From CADCSY01 sp038255685 (GTDB lineage: Bacteria; Actinomycetota; Acidimicrobiia; Acidimicrobiales; CADCSY01): a stretch of 21,059 nucleotides of DNA. Position numbers and translations under genes: made by a program. The stretch covers positions 1 through 21,059 of the forward strand of contig JBBSLC010000041.1 of NCBI GenBank assembly GCA_038255685.1, read 5' to 3'. This document shows, piece by piece, positions 15,301 to 21,059 of this stretch. Below the pieces are notes generated by a model, which saw only the letters and a list, made by a program, of their open reading frames with translations, did not search any database and was not told the DNA's origin. Each line of letters starts with the position of its first letter. The first letter of the stretch is position 1.

Positions 15301-15438
15301 GCGAACCCGCAGCGGAGGACGATGCGGCTCTGCCGGTCGTCCGGGAGCACGCCGTCGGATGATCGACGGCGAACCCGCAGCGGAGGACGATCCGGCTTGC
15401 CGGTCGTCCGGGAGCACGCCAGCGGATTATCGCTGGCG
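15301..15438. repeat. Tandem structured repeat, two units of 68 and about 67 nt, with covarying hairpins
   Basis: Unit 1 starts at 15301 and unit 2 at 15369. Both begin GCGAACCCGCAGCGGAGGAC. Each holds a longer hairpin (GGACGA...TCGTCC, with CGG/CCG or CCGG/CCGG inside) and an 8-bp hairpin. The 8-bp stems are CGCCGTCG/CGACGGCG (15350-15371) and CGCCAGCG/CGCTGGCG (15417-15438). They differ at two base pairs, both changed on each side so pairing is kept. A degenerate partial copy may lie at 15275-15300. It fills the gap between the acyl-CoA dehydrogenase stop and the gltX promoter. It may act as terminator or insulator, or be a dispersed REP-like element. Confidence 0.75.
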
Positions 15439-15445
15439 AAAAGTA

Positions 15446-16717
15446 CTAGTTGCCGAAGTCCCAGCTCTCGCCGCTGTCGTAGCGGCCGAGGACGTTCTTG
15501 GCGATGAGGATCTTGTGGACCTCGTCGGGACCGTCGGCGAGGCGAAGGGTGCGAGCGCCCATGTACATCCCGGCGAGGGGCAGGTCGCTCGAGACACCGG
15601 CTGCGCCCCACACCTGGATGGCCCGGTCGACGACACGGTGGTACATCTCGGGCACGAAGACCTTGATGGCGGAGATGTCGGTGCGCGCCTCCTGGAGGCC
15701 GGCATCGACCTTCTCAGCGCAGTGGATCGTCATCAGTCGAGCGGCCTGGATGTCGATGTAGCTGTCGGCGATGAAGCCCTGGATGAACTGCTTGTCACGC
15801 TGCAGGCCACCGTGCACCTTGCGGCTCGTGGTCCGCTCGACCATGAGGTCGAACGCCCGCCACATCTGGCCGATCGAGTTCATGCAGTGGAACACGCGAC
15901 CGGCACCCAGGCGGTCCTGGGCGGCCTGGTGGCCCTGGCCGACGGCACCGAGGATGTTCTCGACCGGCACCCGGACGTCGTTGTACTTGACCTCGCAGTG
16001 GTCAGAGCTGTCCCTCCCCCAGATGCCGATGCCCCGGACGATCTCGACGCCGGGGTTGTCGGTCGGCACGATGATCTGCGCCATCTGGCCGGGGCGCGTC
16101 GAGGCGTCGGGTGAGTCGTCGTGCACCCGCACCATGACGATGAAGAAGTCGGCGGCGAGGCCGTTCGACGTGAACCACTTGTGGCCGTTGATGACCCACT
16201 CGTCGCCTTCGCGCTTCGCGGTGGTGTCGAGCGAACGGGGGTCCGAGCCGGGGTTGTGGGGCTCGGTCATGGAGAAGCCGGACTCCATCTCGCCCTCGAT
16301 GAGGGGCATGAGCCACTGCTGCTTCTGCTCCTCGGTTCCGTACTTCACGAGGATCGTCTGGTTACCCGAGTTGGGCGCGACGACGCCGAACAGCGACGCT
16401 GCGCCGAGGGCGTACGCGAGCACCTCGTTCATGTAGGCGTGGGCCAGGAAGTCCAGACCCATGCCGCCGTACTCCTGGGGCAGGTGCGGCGCCCAGAGAC
16501 CGGCCTTCTTGACCTTCTCCTTGATGTCCTCACGGAGCGCCTTGGCCTCCCGCTGGGCCTCGGCCTTCGCTGCTTCCTCATAGGTGGCAGACCGGCGGCT
16601 CGACCACAGCGTCGACTCGTTGGGCAGGATGTGGTCGTTGACGATCTCGGCGGTCTTGCCGCGGATGTCGTTGATCCGCTCATCGAGCGTCGCGATCGGC
16701 TTGACGTTCATGGGCAT
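15446..16717 (-). CDS. Acyl-CoA dehydrogenase family protein
   Basis: This flavoprotein dehydrogenase of 423 residues introduces a double bond into acyl-CoA thioesters using FAD, passing electrons to ETF. The N-terminal helical domain carries PHLPQEYGGMGLDFLAHAYM. The middle domain has SMTEPHNPGSDPRSL (FAD-binding) and WVINGHKWFTSNGLAADF. The C-terminal domain has RLGAGRVFHCMNSIGQM, AIQVWGAAGVSSDLPLAGMY and LADGPDEVHK near the active site. The last pattern resembles the ACAD10/ACAD11-like branch, so substrate chain length is uncertain. The ATG at 16717 has GGGGGAG a few bases upstream. A TACGGT at 16771-16776 (minus) could be its -10, giving a leader of about 47 nt. The stop is followed closely by the tandem repeat. 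Confidence 0.94.
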   Translation of the reverse strand: MPMNVKPIATLDERINDIRGKTAEIVNDHILPNESTLWSSRRSATYEEAAKAEAQREAKALREDIKEKVKKAGLWAPHLPQEYGGMGLDFLAHAYMNEVLAYALGAASLFGVVAPNSGNQTILVKYGTEEQKQQWLMPLIEGEMESGFSMTEPHNPGSDPRSLDTTAKREGDEWVINGHKWFTSNGLAADFFIVMVRVHDDSPDASTRPGQMAQIIVPTDNPGVEIVRGIGIWGRDSSDHCEVKYNDVRVPVENILGAVGQGHQAAQDRLGAGRVFHCMNSIGQMWRAFDLMVERTTSRKVHGGLQRDKQFIQGFIADSYIDIQAARLMTIHCAEKVDAGLQEARTDISAIKVFVPEMYHRVVDRAIQVWGAAGVSSDLPLAGMYMGARTLRLADGPDEVHKILIAKNVLGRYDSGESWDFGN

Positions 16718-16770
16718 GGCGCGCTCCCCCGTCCTGCCGGCCGCTCATCGGCCGGTCACCAGCGAGATCG

Positions 16771-16776
16771 ACCGTA
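16771..16776 (-). promoter_or_regulatory. Candidate -10 TACGGT for the acyl-CoA dehydrogenase gene
   Basis: This hexamer matches the TACSGT pattern found before several leaderless genes here. It lies about 54 bases before the ATG, which instead has a strong ribosome site, so this transcript would have a 5' leader. Confidence 0.35.
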
Positions 16777-16858
16777 GACCACTCCGGATCGGAAGGCTCC
16801 CGCCCCGCACGGGACGCACGGGCGCCGCCGGCGATGGTCGTCCGTCACACCTGCGCCG

Positions 16859-16885
16859 AGGGGAATCACACCCCTGTCGGGTGTG
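16859..16885 (+). promoter_or_regulatory. Two mutually exclusive hairpins upstream of the sigma factor start
   Basis: AGGGG (16859-16863) can pair with CCCCT (16871-16875), while CACACCC (16867-16873) can pair with GGGTGTG (16879-16885). The two stems share 16871-16873, so only one can form. The second is also a perfect 7-bp inverted repeat that could be a protein-binding operator. If translation starts at 16834 the element is inside the coding region. Confidence 0.35.
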
Positions 16886-16899
16886 TTGACGACCTTGAG

Positions 16900-17724
16900 A
16901 TGAGAGACGCGATGGGACAGTACCTCCACGAGATCGGCCAGACACCCCTGCTGAACGCGGTTCAGGAGCGCGAGCTGGCCCAGGCGATCGAGGCCGGGCG
17001 TGACGCTCGGGCCCGCATGGACGCCGGCGAGACCGGCGTCGCGCTGAAGCGAGCCGTGCGTGAAGCCGCACGAGCCCGTGACCACTTCATCAGGGCGAAC
17101 CTGCGCCTGGTCGTCAACCTGGCACGCCGCTACCCCCTGCCGTCAGGCATGGAGCTGCTCGACCTGGTCCAAGAGGGCAACCTCGGCCTCGAGCATGCGG
17201 TCGAGAAGTTCGACTGGCGCAAGGGCTTCAAGTTCTCGACCTACGCCACCTTCTGGATCCGCCAGGCCATCGGCCGTGCGCTCGACTCCAAGGGGAGCCT
17301 GGTGCGCCTGCCAGGTGAGCGCTCGGCCGAGCTCCGCAGCGCACTGCGCAACGTGTCCGGCGAGGGTGGCGACCTCAGCCCTGCCATGTCGGAGCTGCAC
17401 CGCCTCTCCACCCCGACCAGCCTCGACCGCTCCGTCGGCGAGGACGGAGAGCAGGAGCTCGTCGACCTCCTCCCCCACGACGTCGCCGGGCCCGAGGCAC
17501 TCGTCCTCGAGCAGCTCCACGAAGAGGCGATCCGAGGGCTCCTCGACCGCCTCGACACCCGGGCGAAGCTCGCCGTCGAGCACCGCTTCGGCCTCATCGA
17601 CGGCGAGCGCCGCAGCTTCCGAGAGGTCGGCGAGGCCATCGGTGTCACCGCTGAGGGTGCTCGGCGTATCGTCAAGCGTGCCGTCGACGAGCTGCGCGAG
17701 GACGTCGCCGCTCTCGCTGCCTAG
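16900..17724 (+). CDS. RNA polymerase sigma-70 factor, RpoD-like (group 2)
   Basis: This sigma factor of 274 residues (296 if ATG 16834 is used) directs RNA polymerase to -35/-10 promoters. Region 1.2 is MGQYLHEIGQTPLL. Region 2 is well conserved: NLRLVVNLARRY, LLDLVQEGNLGLEHAVEKFDW and GFKFSTYATFWIRQAIGRAL. Region 3 is shortened and divergent (about residues 140-200). Region 4 has the helix-turn-helix RSFREVGEAIGVTAEGARRI. Missing region 1.1 and its size argue for an alternative group 2 factor rather than the essential one. The start is uncertain: 16900 lies directly before region 1.2, but no start has a strong ribosome site. Its stop shares the CTAG with the convergent small gene. Confidence 0.93.
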   Translation: MRDAMGQYLHEIGQTPLLNAVQERELAQAIEAGRDARARMDAGETGVALKRAVREAARARDHFIRANLRLVVNLARRYPLPSGMELLDLVQEGNLGLEHAVEKFDWRKGFKFSTYATFWIRQAIGRALDSKGSLVRLPGERSAELRSALRNVSGEGGDLSPAMSELHRLSTPTSLDRSVGEDGEQELVDLLPHDVAGPEALVLEQLHEEAIRGLLDRLDTRAKLAVEHRFGLIDGERRSFREVGEAIGVTAEGARRIVKRAVDELREDVAALAA

Positions 17725-18026
17725 CGCAAGCCGACGGACCCGTACGTGCTGCAGAGCCCGTAGGCGTTGATCGCGAGGAACGACGAGACGGTGAGGATGG
17801 CGACCCGTCGGCGCCATCCACGCAGCCGCCCACCTGACCCCGGCGCGGGCATGTACCAGGCCGGCAGCAGTCCGTCGTCCTCGTCGGCCGTCCCGGTGAG
17901 CTGGGAGAAGGGCACGGCACCTTCTTCGACGGGCGTGTCGGGATCTGCGGCGACCGCCATGGCTGCGAGCTCGGCGTCAGTGACAGGGCCGGTGTCGTCG
18001 ACGAGCTCGGACGTTCCAGTTGCCAT
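17721..18026 (-). CDS. Small tail-anchored membrane protein of unknown function
   Basis: This 101-residue protein is not recognised as a named family. The N-terminal part is acidic (DDTGPVTDAELAAMAVAADP, then EEGAVPFSQL and ADEDDG). The middle has LLPAWYMPAPG, then a basic stretch RLRGWRRR directly before a single hydrophobic helix (VAILTVSSFLAINAYGL) near the C-terminus. This suggests a tail anchor with the acidic part in the cytoplasm. It is likely genuine: the ATG at 18026 has TACGGT exactly six bases upstream, and the gene is packed between the sigma factor (stops overlapping) and a divergent methyltransferase. Sequestering the neighbouring sigma factor is one idea, with no direct evidence. 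Confidence 0.75.
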   Translation of the reverse strand: MATGTSELVDDTGPVTDAELAAMAVAADPDTPVEEGAVPFSQLTGTADEDDGLLPAWYMPAPGSGGRLRGWRRRVAILTVSSFLAINAYGLCSTYGSVGLR

Positions 18027-18032
18027 GGTTCG

Positions 18033-18038
18033 ACCGTA
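18033..18038 (-). promoter_or_regulatory. -10 element TACGGT of a leaderless promoter for the small membrane protein
   Basis: On the minus strand TACGGT, six bases, ATG at 18026. It forms a divergent pair with the methyltransferase promoter, about 50 bp away. Confidence 0.5.
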
Positions 18039-18089
18039 CCGGCGGTCGCCGTTCGTGCCTCGGCGCTGACACCGGCCTGACGCACGACC

Positions 18090-18095
18090 TACGGT
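18090..18095 (+). promoter_or_regulatory. -10 element TACGGT of a leaderless promoter for the methyltransferase
   Basis: TACGGT, six bases, GTG at 18102. A -35-like CTGACA at 18066-18071 lies 18 bp upstream, the best complete promoter in the window. Confidence 0.6.
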
Positions 18096-18101
18096 TCCGC
18101 C

Positions 18102-18869
18102 GTGCCGCCGCTCCCCGACCACGTCGCCGAGAACCGCCGCTACTGGGACGCCATGGCCGACGAGTGGGTCGAGGGTGGCGAGATCGCCTGGGCCGGTGAG
18201 CCCGCCTGGGGGAACTGGCAGCTCCCGGAGTCCGAGATCGAGATGCTGCCCGGAGACATGACCGGTCTGCGCGCCATCGAGCTGGGCTGTGGCACCGGCT
18301 ACGTGTCGGCGTGGATGGCTCGGCGCGGCGCGACCGTCGTCGGCATCGACAACGCTGCCGCCCAGCTCGCCACGGCCCGCCGGCTGGCCGAGGAGCACGG
18401 TGTGGAGCTCGACCTGCGCCACGGCAACGCAGAGTCGGTGGACGAGCCGGACGGCTCGTTCGACTTCGCCATCAGCGAGTACGGCGCGGCCATCTGGTGC
18501 GACCCCTACGTCTGGATCCCCGAGGCGGCGAGGCTCCTCCGGCCCGGGGGGCGCCTCCACTTCCTCGGCAACCACCCGCTCGCCATGATCTGCGTCCCGC
18601 TCGACGGTGCCCCGACCGACCACAGCCTCCACCGCACCTACTTCGGCCTGCACCGCCTCGACTGGCGGGAGTGCGAGATCGACCCGGGCGGCGTCGAGTT
18701 CAACCTCCAGCTCTCCGAGTGGCTCCGGCTCTTCCGGGACACCGGCTTCGTGGTGGACGACTACCTCGAGCTACAGGCCCCTCCCGACGCCGCCGACCGC
18801 TACGCCACCCCGGGCGAGTGGGCCCACCGCTTCCCGGCCGAGCAGATCTGGAAGCTGACCCGCCGCTGA
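18102..18869 (+). CDS. Class I SAM-dependent methyltransferase
   Basis: This Rossmann-fold methyltransferase of 255 residues transfers the methyl group of S-adenosylmethionine. Motif I is ELGCGTGYVSAW (60-71), the acidic residue after strand 2 is in VVGIDNAAAQL, motif II is around GSFDFAISEYGAAIW, and LLRPGGRLHFLGNHPLAM is the strand-5 region. The N-terminal NRRYWDAMADEWVE pattern is typical of small-molecule methyltransferases of the UbiE-like type. The substrate cannot be read from sequence. The GTG at 18102 was chosen for its leaderless promoter. It is monocistronic and converges on the pirin gene 16 bp away. Confidence 0.9.
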   Translation: MPPLPDHVAENRRYWDAMADEWVEGGEIAWAGEPAWGNWQLPESEIEMLPGDMTGLRAIELGCGTGYVSAWMARRGATVVGIDNAAAQLATARRLAEEHGVELDLRHGNAESVDEPDGSFDFAISEYGAAIWCDPYVWIPEAARLLRPGGRLHFLGNHPLAMICVPLDGAPTDHSLHRTYFGLHRLDWRECEIDPGGVEFNLQLSEWLRLFRDTGFVVDDYLELQAPPDAADRYATPGEWAHRFPAEQIWKLTRR

Positions 18870-18890
18870 CGCGCCTTGGCGGGGATCAGC
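18865..18890. terminator. Inverted repeat containing both stop codons of a convergent pair
   Basis: GCTGA (18865-18869) and TCAGC (18886-18890) pair and include the TGA stops of the methyltransferase and the pirin. An inner CGCC/GGCG extends the stem. No T-tract, so function as a bidirectional terminator is only suggested by position. Confidence 0.35.
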
Positions 18891-19941
18891 CCGTGGCACC
18901 CGCCTCCTCGATCCGGCCGTCGACGTGGCGAGCGAAGCGGCCCCGGTCACGACCGTGCGTGGGAGCGTCGTCGGGCCACGGCCAGCCGCCGAACCCCGTC
19001 GTCTGGTAGTCCCGGTACGCCTGGGCGATCTCGTCCTGGGTGTTCATCACGAAGGGTCCGTACTGGGCGACCGGCTCACCGATCGGTCGACCTTGCAGCA
19101 GGAGCACCTCGACGTGCTCCGTCCCGGCCGTCAAGGTGATGGCGCTGCCCGCCTCGATTACGACACCGGTGCCGGCGGTGACCTCGACGTCGGCGATGTC
19201 GAGCCGGTCCCCTTCGAACACGTAGAGGACGCGGGCGGTCTCGGGGCCGGCGGCGGCGGGGAGCTCCCACCGGGCGCCGGGCTCGAGGCGGAGGTGCCAG
19301 ATGGCGACGTCTCCGTCGGCTCGGGCGGCGTAGGAGTCGGGGGGTGGCGCCGGCGCCGTCGTGCCGTCGAGGGAGCCAGCAGCCACGGTCACCTCCGTCA
19401 CCCGACCGGCGTCATCGACGCTGCGGACGATCGGCATGTCACCGTCCCAGAACATCGTGAAGTACGGCTCGACGAGCTTGTCCTCGGCCGGCAGGTTGAG
19501 CCAGATCTGGAAGAGCTCGAGGGGGTTGGGGCCCTCCCGGTCGAGGAGGGGGAACATCTCGGCGTGGACGATCCCCTTGCCGGCGGTGAGCCACTGGACG
19601 TCGCCACGGCCGAACCGGGCCGCGGCGCCGAGGGAGTCGGAGTGGTCGATGAGGCCCTTGCGGACGTAGGTGACCGTCTCGAACCCCCGGTGCGGGTGAC
19701 CGGGGAAACCGGGGACGTTCATCCCGTGGTACATGCTCCACCCGTCGAGAGCGGAGAAGTCCTGCCCCAGGTCACGGTCGTCGATCGCCACCGCCGGCGC
19801 CCCCGCCTCGTCGCCCGCCGGGTAGGCGTCGTCGTGGTGGACGCAGAACAGGAACGGGTCGAGCGTCGGCCACCGGGCGCCGAGCGGCACCGTCTGCAGG
19901 ACGGGGCTGGTGGTGACGGGTGCGTCAGGCGTGACGGTCAT
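18886..19941 (-). CDS. Pirin family protein
   Basis: This bicupin protein of 351 residues is related to pirin and YhhW. Some members have quercetin 2,3-dioxygenase activity or act as redox-sensitive iron proteins; the function here is not fixed. The N-terminal cupin has GHPHRGFETVTYV and GDVQWLTAGKGIVHAEMF. The four metal ligands H82, H84, H126 and E128 are all kept, so it should bind iron. The C-terminal cupin domain includes VLYVFEGD and VLLLQGRPIGEPVAQYGPFVMNT. The ATG at 19941 has GAGGAG five bases upstream, unlike the leaderless genes nearby. The annotated tail is rich in basic residues and ends in a short disordered stretch. Confidence 0.93.
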   Translation of the reverse strand: MTVTPDAPVTTSPVLQTVPLGARWPTLDPFLFCVHHDDAYPAGDEAGAPAVAIDDRDLGQDFSALDGWSMYHGMNVPGFPGHPHRGFETVTYVRKGLIDHSDSLGAAARFGRGDVQWLTAGKGIVHAEMFPLLDREGPNPLELFQIWLNLPAEDKLVEPYFTMFWDGDMPIVRSVDDAGRVTEVTVAAGSLDGTTAPAPPPDSYAARADGDVAIWHLRLEPGARWELPAAAGPETARVLYVFEGDRLDIADVEVTAGTGVVIEAGSAITLTAGTEHVEVLLLQGRPIGEPVAQYGPFVMNTQDEIAQAYRDYQTTGFGGWPWPDDAPTHGRDRGRFARHVDGRIEEAGATG

Positions 19942-20044
19942 GCGGGCTCCTCGACAGATCGTGTCGCGAACTTCAACCCCCGGAGAGCGGTGTCCCTTCC
20001 CTGCGAGATGCGCTGCCTCGGTCCCGCGTGTCCGAGACGAGACG

Positions 20045-20050
20045 TAGGTT
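20045..20050 (+). promoter_or_regulatory. -10 element TAGGTT before a leader ORF
   Basis: TAGGTT, six bases, ATG at 20057. It fits the same leaderless geometry as the other promoters, but drives a short ORF rather than the large gene directly. No convincing -35 was seen. Confidence 0.4.
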
Positions 20051-20056
20051 GGCCTG

Positions 20057-20122
20057 ATGGCGCTCGACTCCCGCCTCCGCACGGCTGCCGGCCGACCCGT
20101 CTGCATGGGGCGGTCCCGTTGA
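20057..20122 (+). CDS. Putative 21-residue leader peptide (uORF) coupled to the downstream gene
   Basis: An ATG at 20057 opens a 21-codon frame beginning MALDSRLRTAAG and containing one Cys and five Arg. It ends in TGA at 20120-20122. The stop overlaps the TTG start of the two-TM protein as TTGA, the classic arrangement for translational coupling. The ATG is placed for leaderless translation behind TAGGTT. It is too short to judge by composition. The alternative is that it is chance, or the original N-terminus of the next gene shifted by a frameshift. Confidence 0.4.
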   Translation: MALDSRLRTAAGRPVCMGRSR

Positions 20123-20943
20123 GCCGCGCCACCATCGGTCGGATCCTCCTCGGCATCGGCGCTCTCGGCGTCGTGCTGAGCGTCCTCGGCATCGTGGCTG
20201 GGCTCCGCCTCGTCTCGGGCTTCGACGCCACACTGGACGACAGCATCTCCCTGACGGCCGAGGCGCTCGACGTCGTCGATGAGTCGGTCGAGGTGACGGA
20301 CGGCGTCGTGCTGGCGCTGACCGAGGCGCTCGGGCGCTCGGCATCGACCATGCGCCAGCTGGCCACCGGCTTCGGTGACGCCGTGGCTGTGCTCGACGCG
20401 ACCGCCGACCTCACCGAAGACGAGCTGGCCGCCAGCTTGGAGGCAGTGGATCGCTCGCTGCCGGCGCTCATCGATGTCGCAGCGGTGATCGACCGGACGC
20501 TGTCGGCGCTCAGCGTGGCGCCGTTCGGACCGGACTACGACCCGCCGGAGCGATTCGACGACTCCCTCCGAGCCATCCAGGGCGAGCTGGCCGGGCTTCC
20601 GACCGCACTGCGCGAGCAGGCCCGGCTGACGAGGGACGCAGCCGACAGCCTGCGCGACGTGCAGCGCGGCACGGCAGAGATCGCCCGCGACGTCTCCGGG
20701 CTGGAGACCACCCTGCGAGAGGCGAGCGATCTGCTGGAGGGGTACTCGTCCACGACCGCCAGCGCCCGGCGCGTGGTCGATGACGGGGCCGAGGACCTCG
20801 ACGGGCAGCTCGCACTGGTCCGGATCCTGCTCGTGGCCATCGGGCTCACCGTGGCGGTCGCCCAGGTCGTCCCGCTCGCGGCGGGCTGGCTCCTCCTCCG
20901 CCCCGAGGTCGCCCGAGACCTCGAGACCCGCATCCTTCGCTGA
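20119..20943 (+). CDS. Two-TM coiled-coil protein of unknown function
   Basis: This 274-residue protein is not assigned to a family. It has an N-terminal membrane helix (about 8-31, ILLGIGALGVVLSVLGIVAGL), a long Ala/Leu/Asp/Arg-rich helical region likely to form coiled coils (about 35-235) and a second membrane helix near the C-terminus (about 238-262), with a short basic tail. The two helices would leave the coiled-coil part on one side of the membrane, outside if both ends are inside. The start is uncertain: TTG at 20119 is the only in-frame start codon before the first helix, and it overlaps the stop of the leader ORF. Codon phase and GC3 fit the neighbouring genes, supporting a real gene. 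Confidence 0.75.
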   Translation: MSRATIGRILLGIGALGVVLSVLGIVAGLRLVSGFDATLDDSISLTAEALDVVDESVEVTDGVVLALTEALGRSASTMRQLATGFGDAVAVLDATADLTEDELAASLEAVDRSLPALIDVAAVIDRTLSALSVAPFGPDYDPPERFDDSLRAIQGELAGLPTALREQARLTRDAADSLRDVQRGTAEIARDVSGLETTLREASDLLEGYSSTTASARRVVDDGAEDLDGQLALVRILLVAIGLTVAVAQVVPLAAGWLLLRPEVARDLETRILR

Positions 20944-21009
20944 CCCAGCGGCGGAGGCGGGAGCAGATCCGGCTCAAGCCTGGCGTCGATGACGGCCGAT
21001 GGTCATGAC

Positions 21010-21059
21010 ATGATCGCTCGCCTGCTGTGCAGCTCGATGGGTCACAACTGGAACCGCCA
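21010..21059 (+). CDS. Possible start of a further gene, cut by the window edge
   Basis: An ATG at 21010 opens a frame to the window end encoding MIARLLCSSMGHNWNR. The Cys followed by GHxW is reminiscent of small Cys/His proteins with a C-x3-GHxW start. Only 16 codons are visible. The 66 bases between the previous stop and this ATG show only the palindrome GTCATGAC (21002-21009). Confidence 0.3.
   Translation, partial: MIARLLCSSMGHNWNR

Noticed and set aside
15301..15438. CRISPR array or integron attC sites
   Set aside because: Only two adjacent units with no unique spacers, no cas or integrase genes, and no attC core sites.

Overview
This is a very GC-rich actinobacterial chromosome segment. 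The WhiB regulator, transmembrane Ser/Thr kinase, Ada-AlkA/Ogt pair, GluRS-tRNA cluster and abundant leaderless start codons suggest an Acidimicrobiia-like lineage. That placement is an inference from gene style; no marker gene was compared. It reads as ordinary core and near-core chromosome. I saw no insertion sequence, prophage, CRISPR array, integron or toxin-antitoxin pair, and no gene-free stretch longer than about 190 bases.

Layout. The left edge holds the end of a DUF429 gene. It converges on a DinG/XPD-type iron-sulfur helicase whose frame is cut by one in-frame TAG between its two helicase halves. A WhiB regulator diverges from the helicase, followed on the same strand by a membrane Ser/Thr kinase and a D-aminoacylase-like amidohydrolase that lacks the usual HxH metal motif. 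Next come, on the minus strand, an SGNH hydrolase and a DedA membrane protein. Divergent from these is the alkylation-repair operon: an Ada-sensor/AlkA fusion and the Ogt methyltransferase. Minus-strand PPK2 and a large FdhF/YdeP-type molybdopterin oxidoreductase follow.

From about 12.9 to 16.7 kb everything is on the minus strand. In transcription order it is an acyl-CoA dehydrogenase, a tandem structured repeat, gltX, a DUF218 membrane protein, tRNA-Gln(CTG), tRNA-Glu(CTC) and a perfect 19-bp hairpin. The right end has a principal-like sigma factor, a small tail-anchored protein, a SAM methyltransferase, a pirin, a two-TM coiled-coil protein preceded by a tiny leader ORF, and perhaps the start of another gene.

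The strongest cross-window signal is regulatory. At eight predicted starts (plus one alternative start) a TAnnnT hexamer, mostly TACSGT, sits 6 or 7 nt before the ATG/GTG. That is the geometry of leaderless mRNAs. The other items most worth checking are the split helicase with a built-in reinitiation signal and the tandem 68-nt repeat upstream of gltX, whose hairpins differ by compensatory changes.
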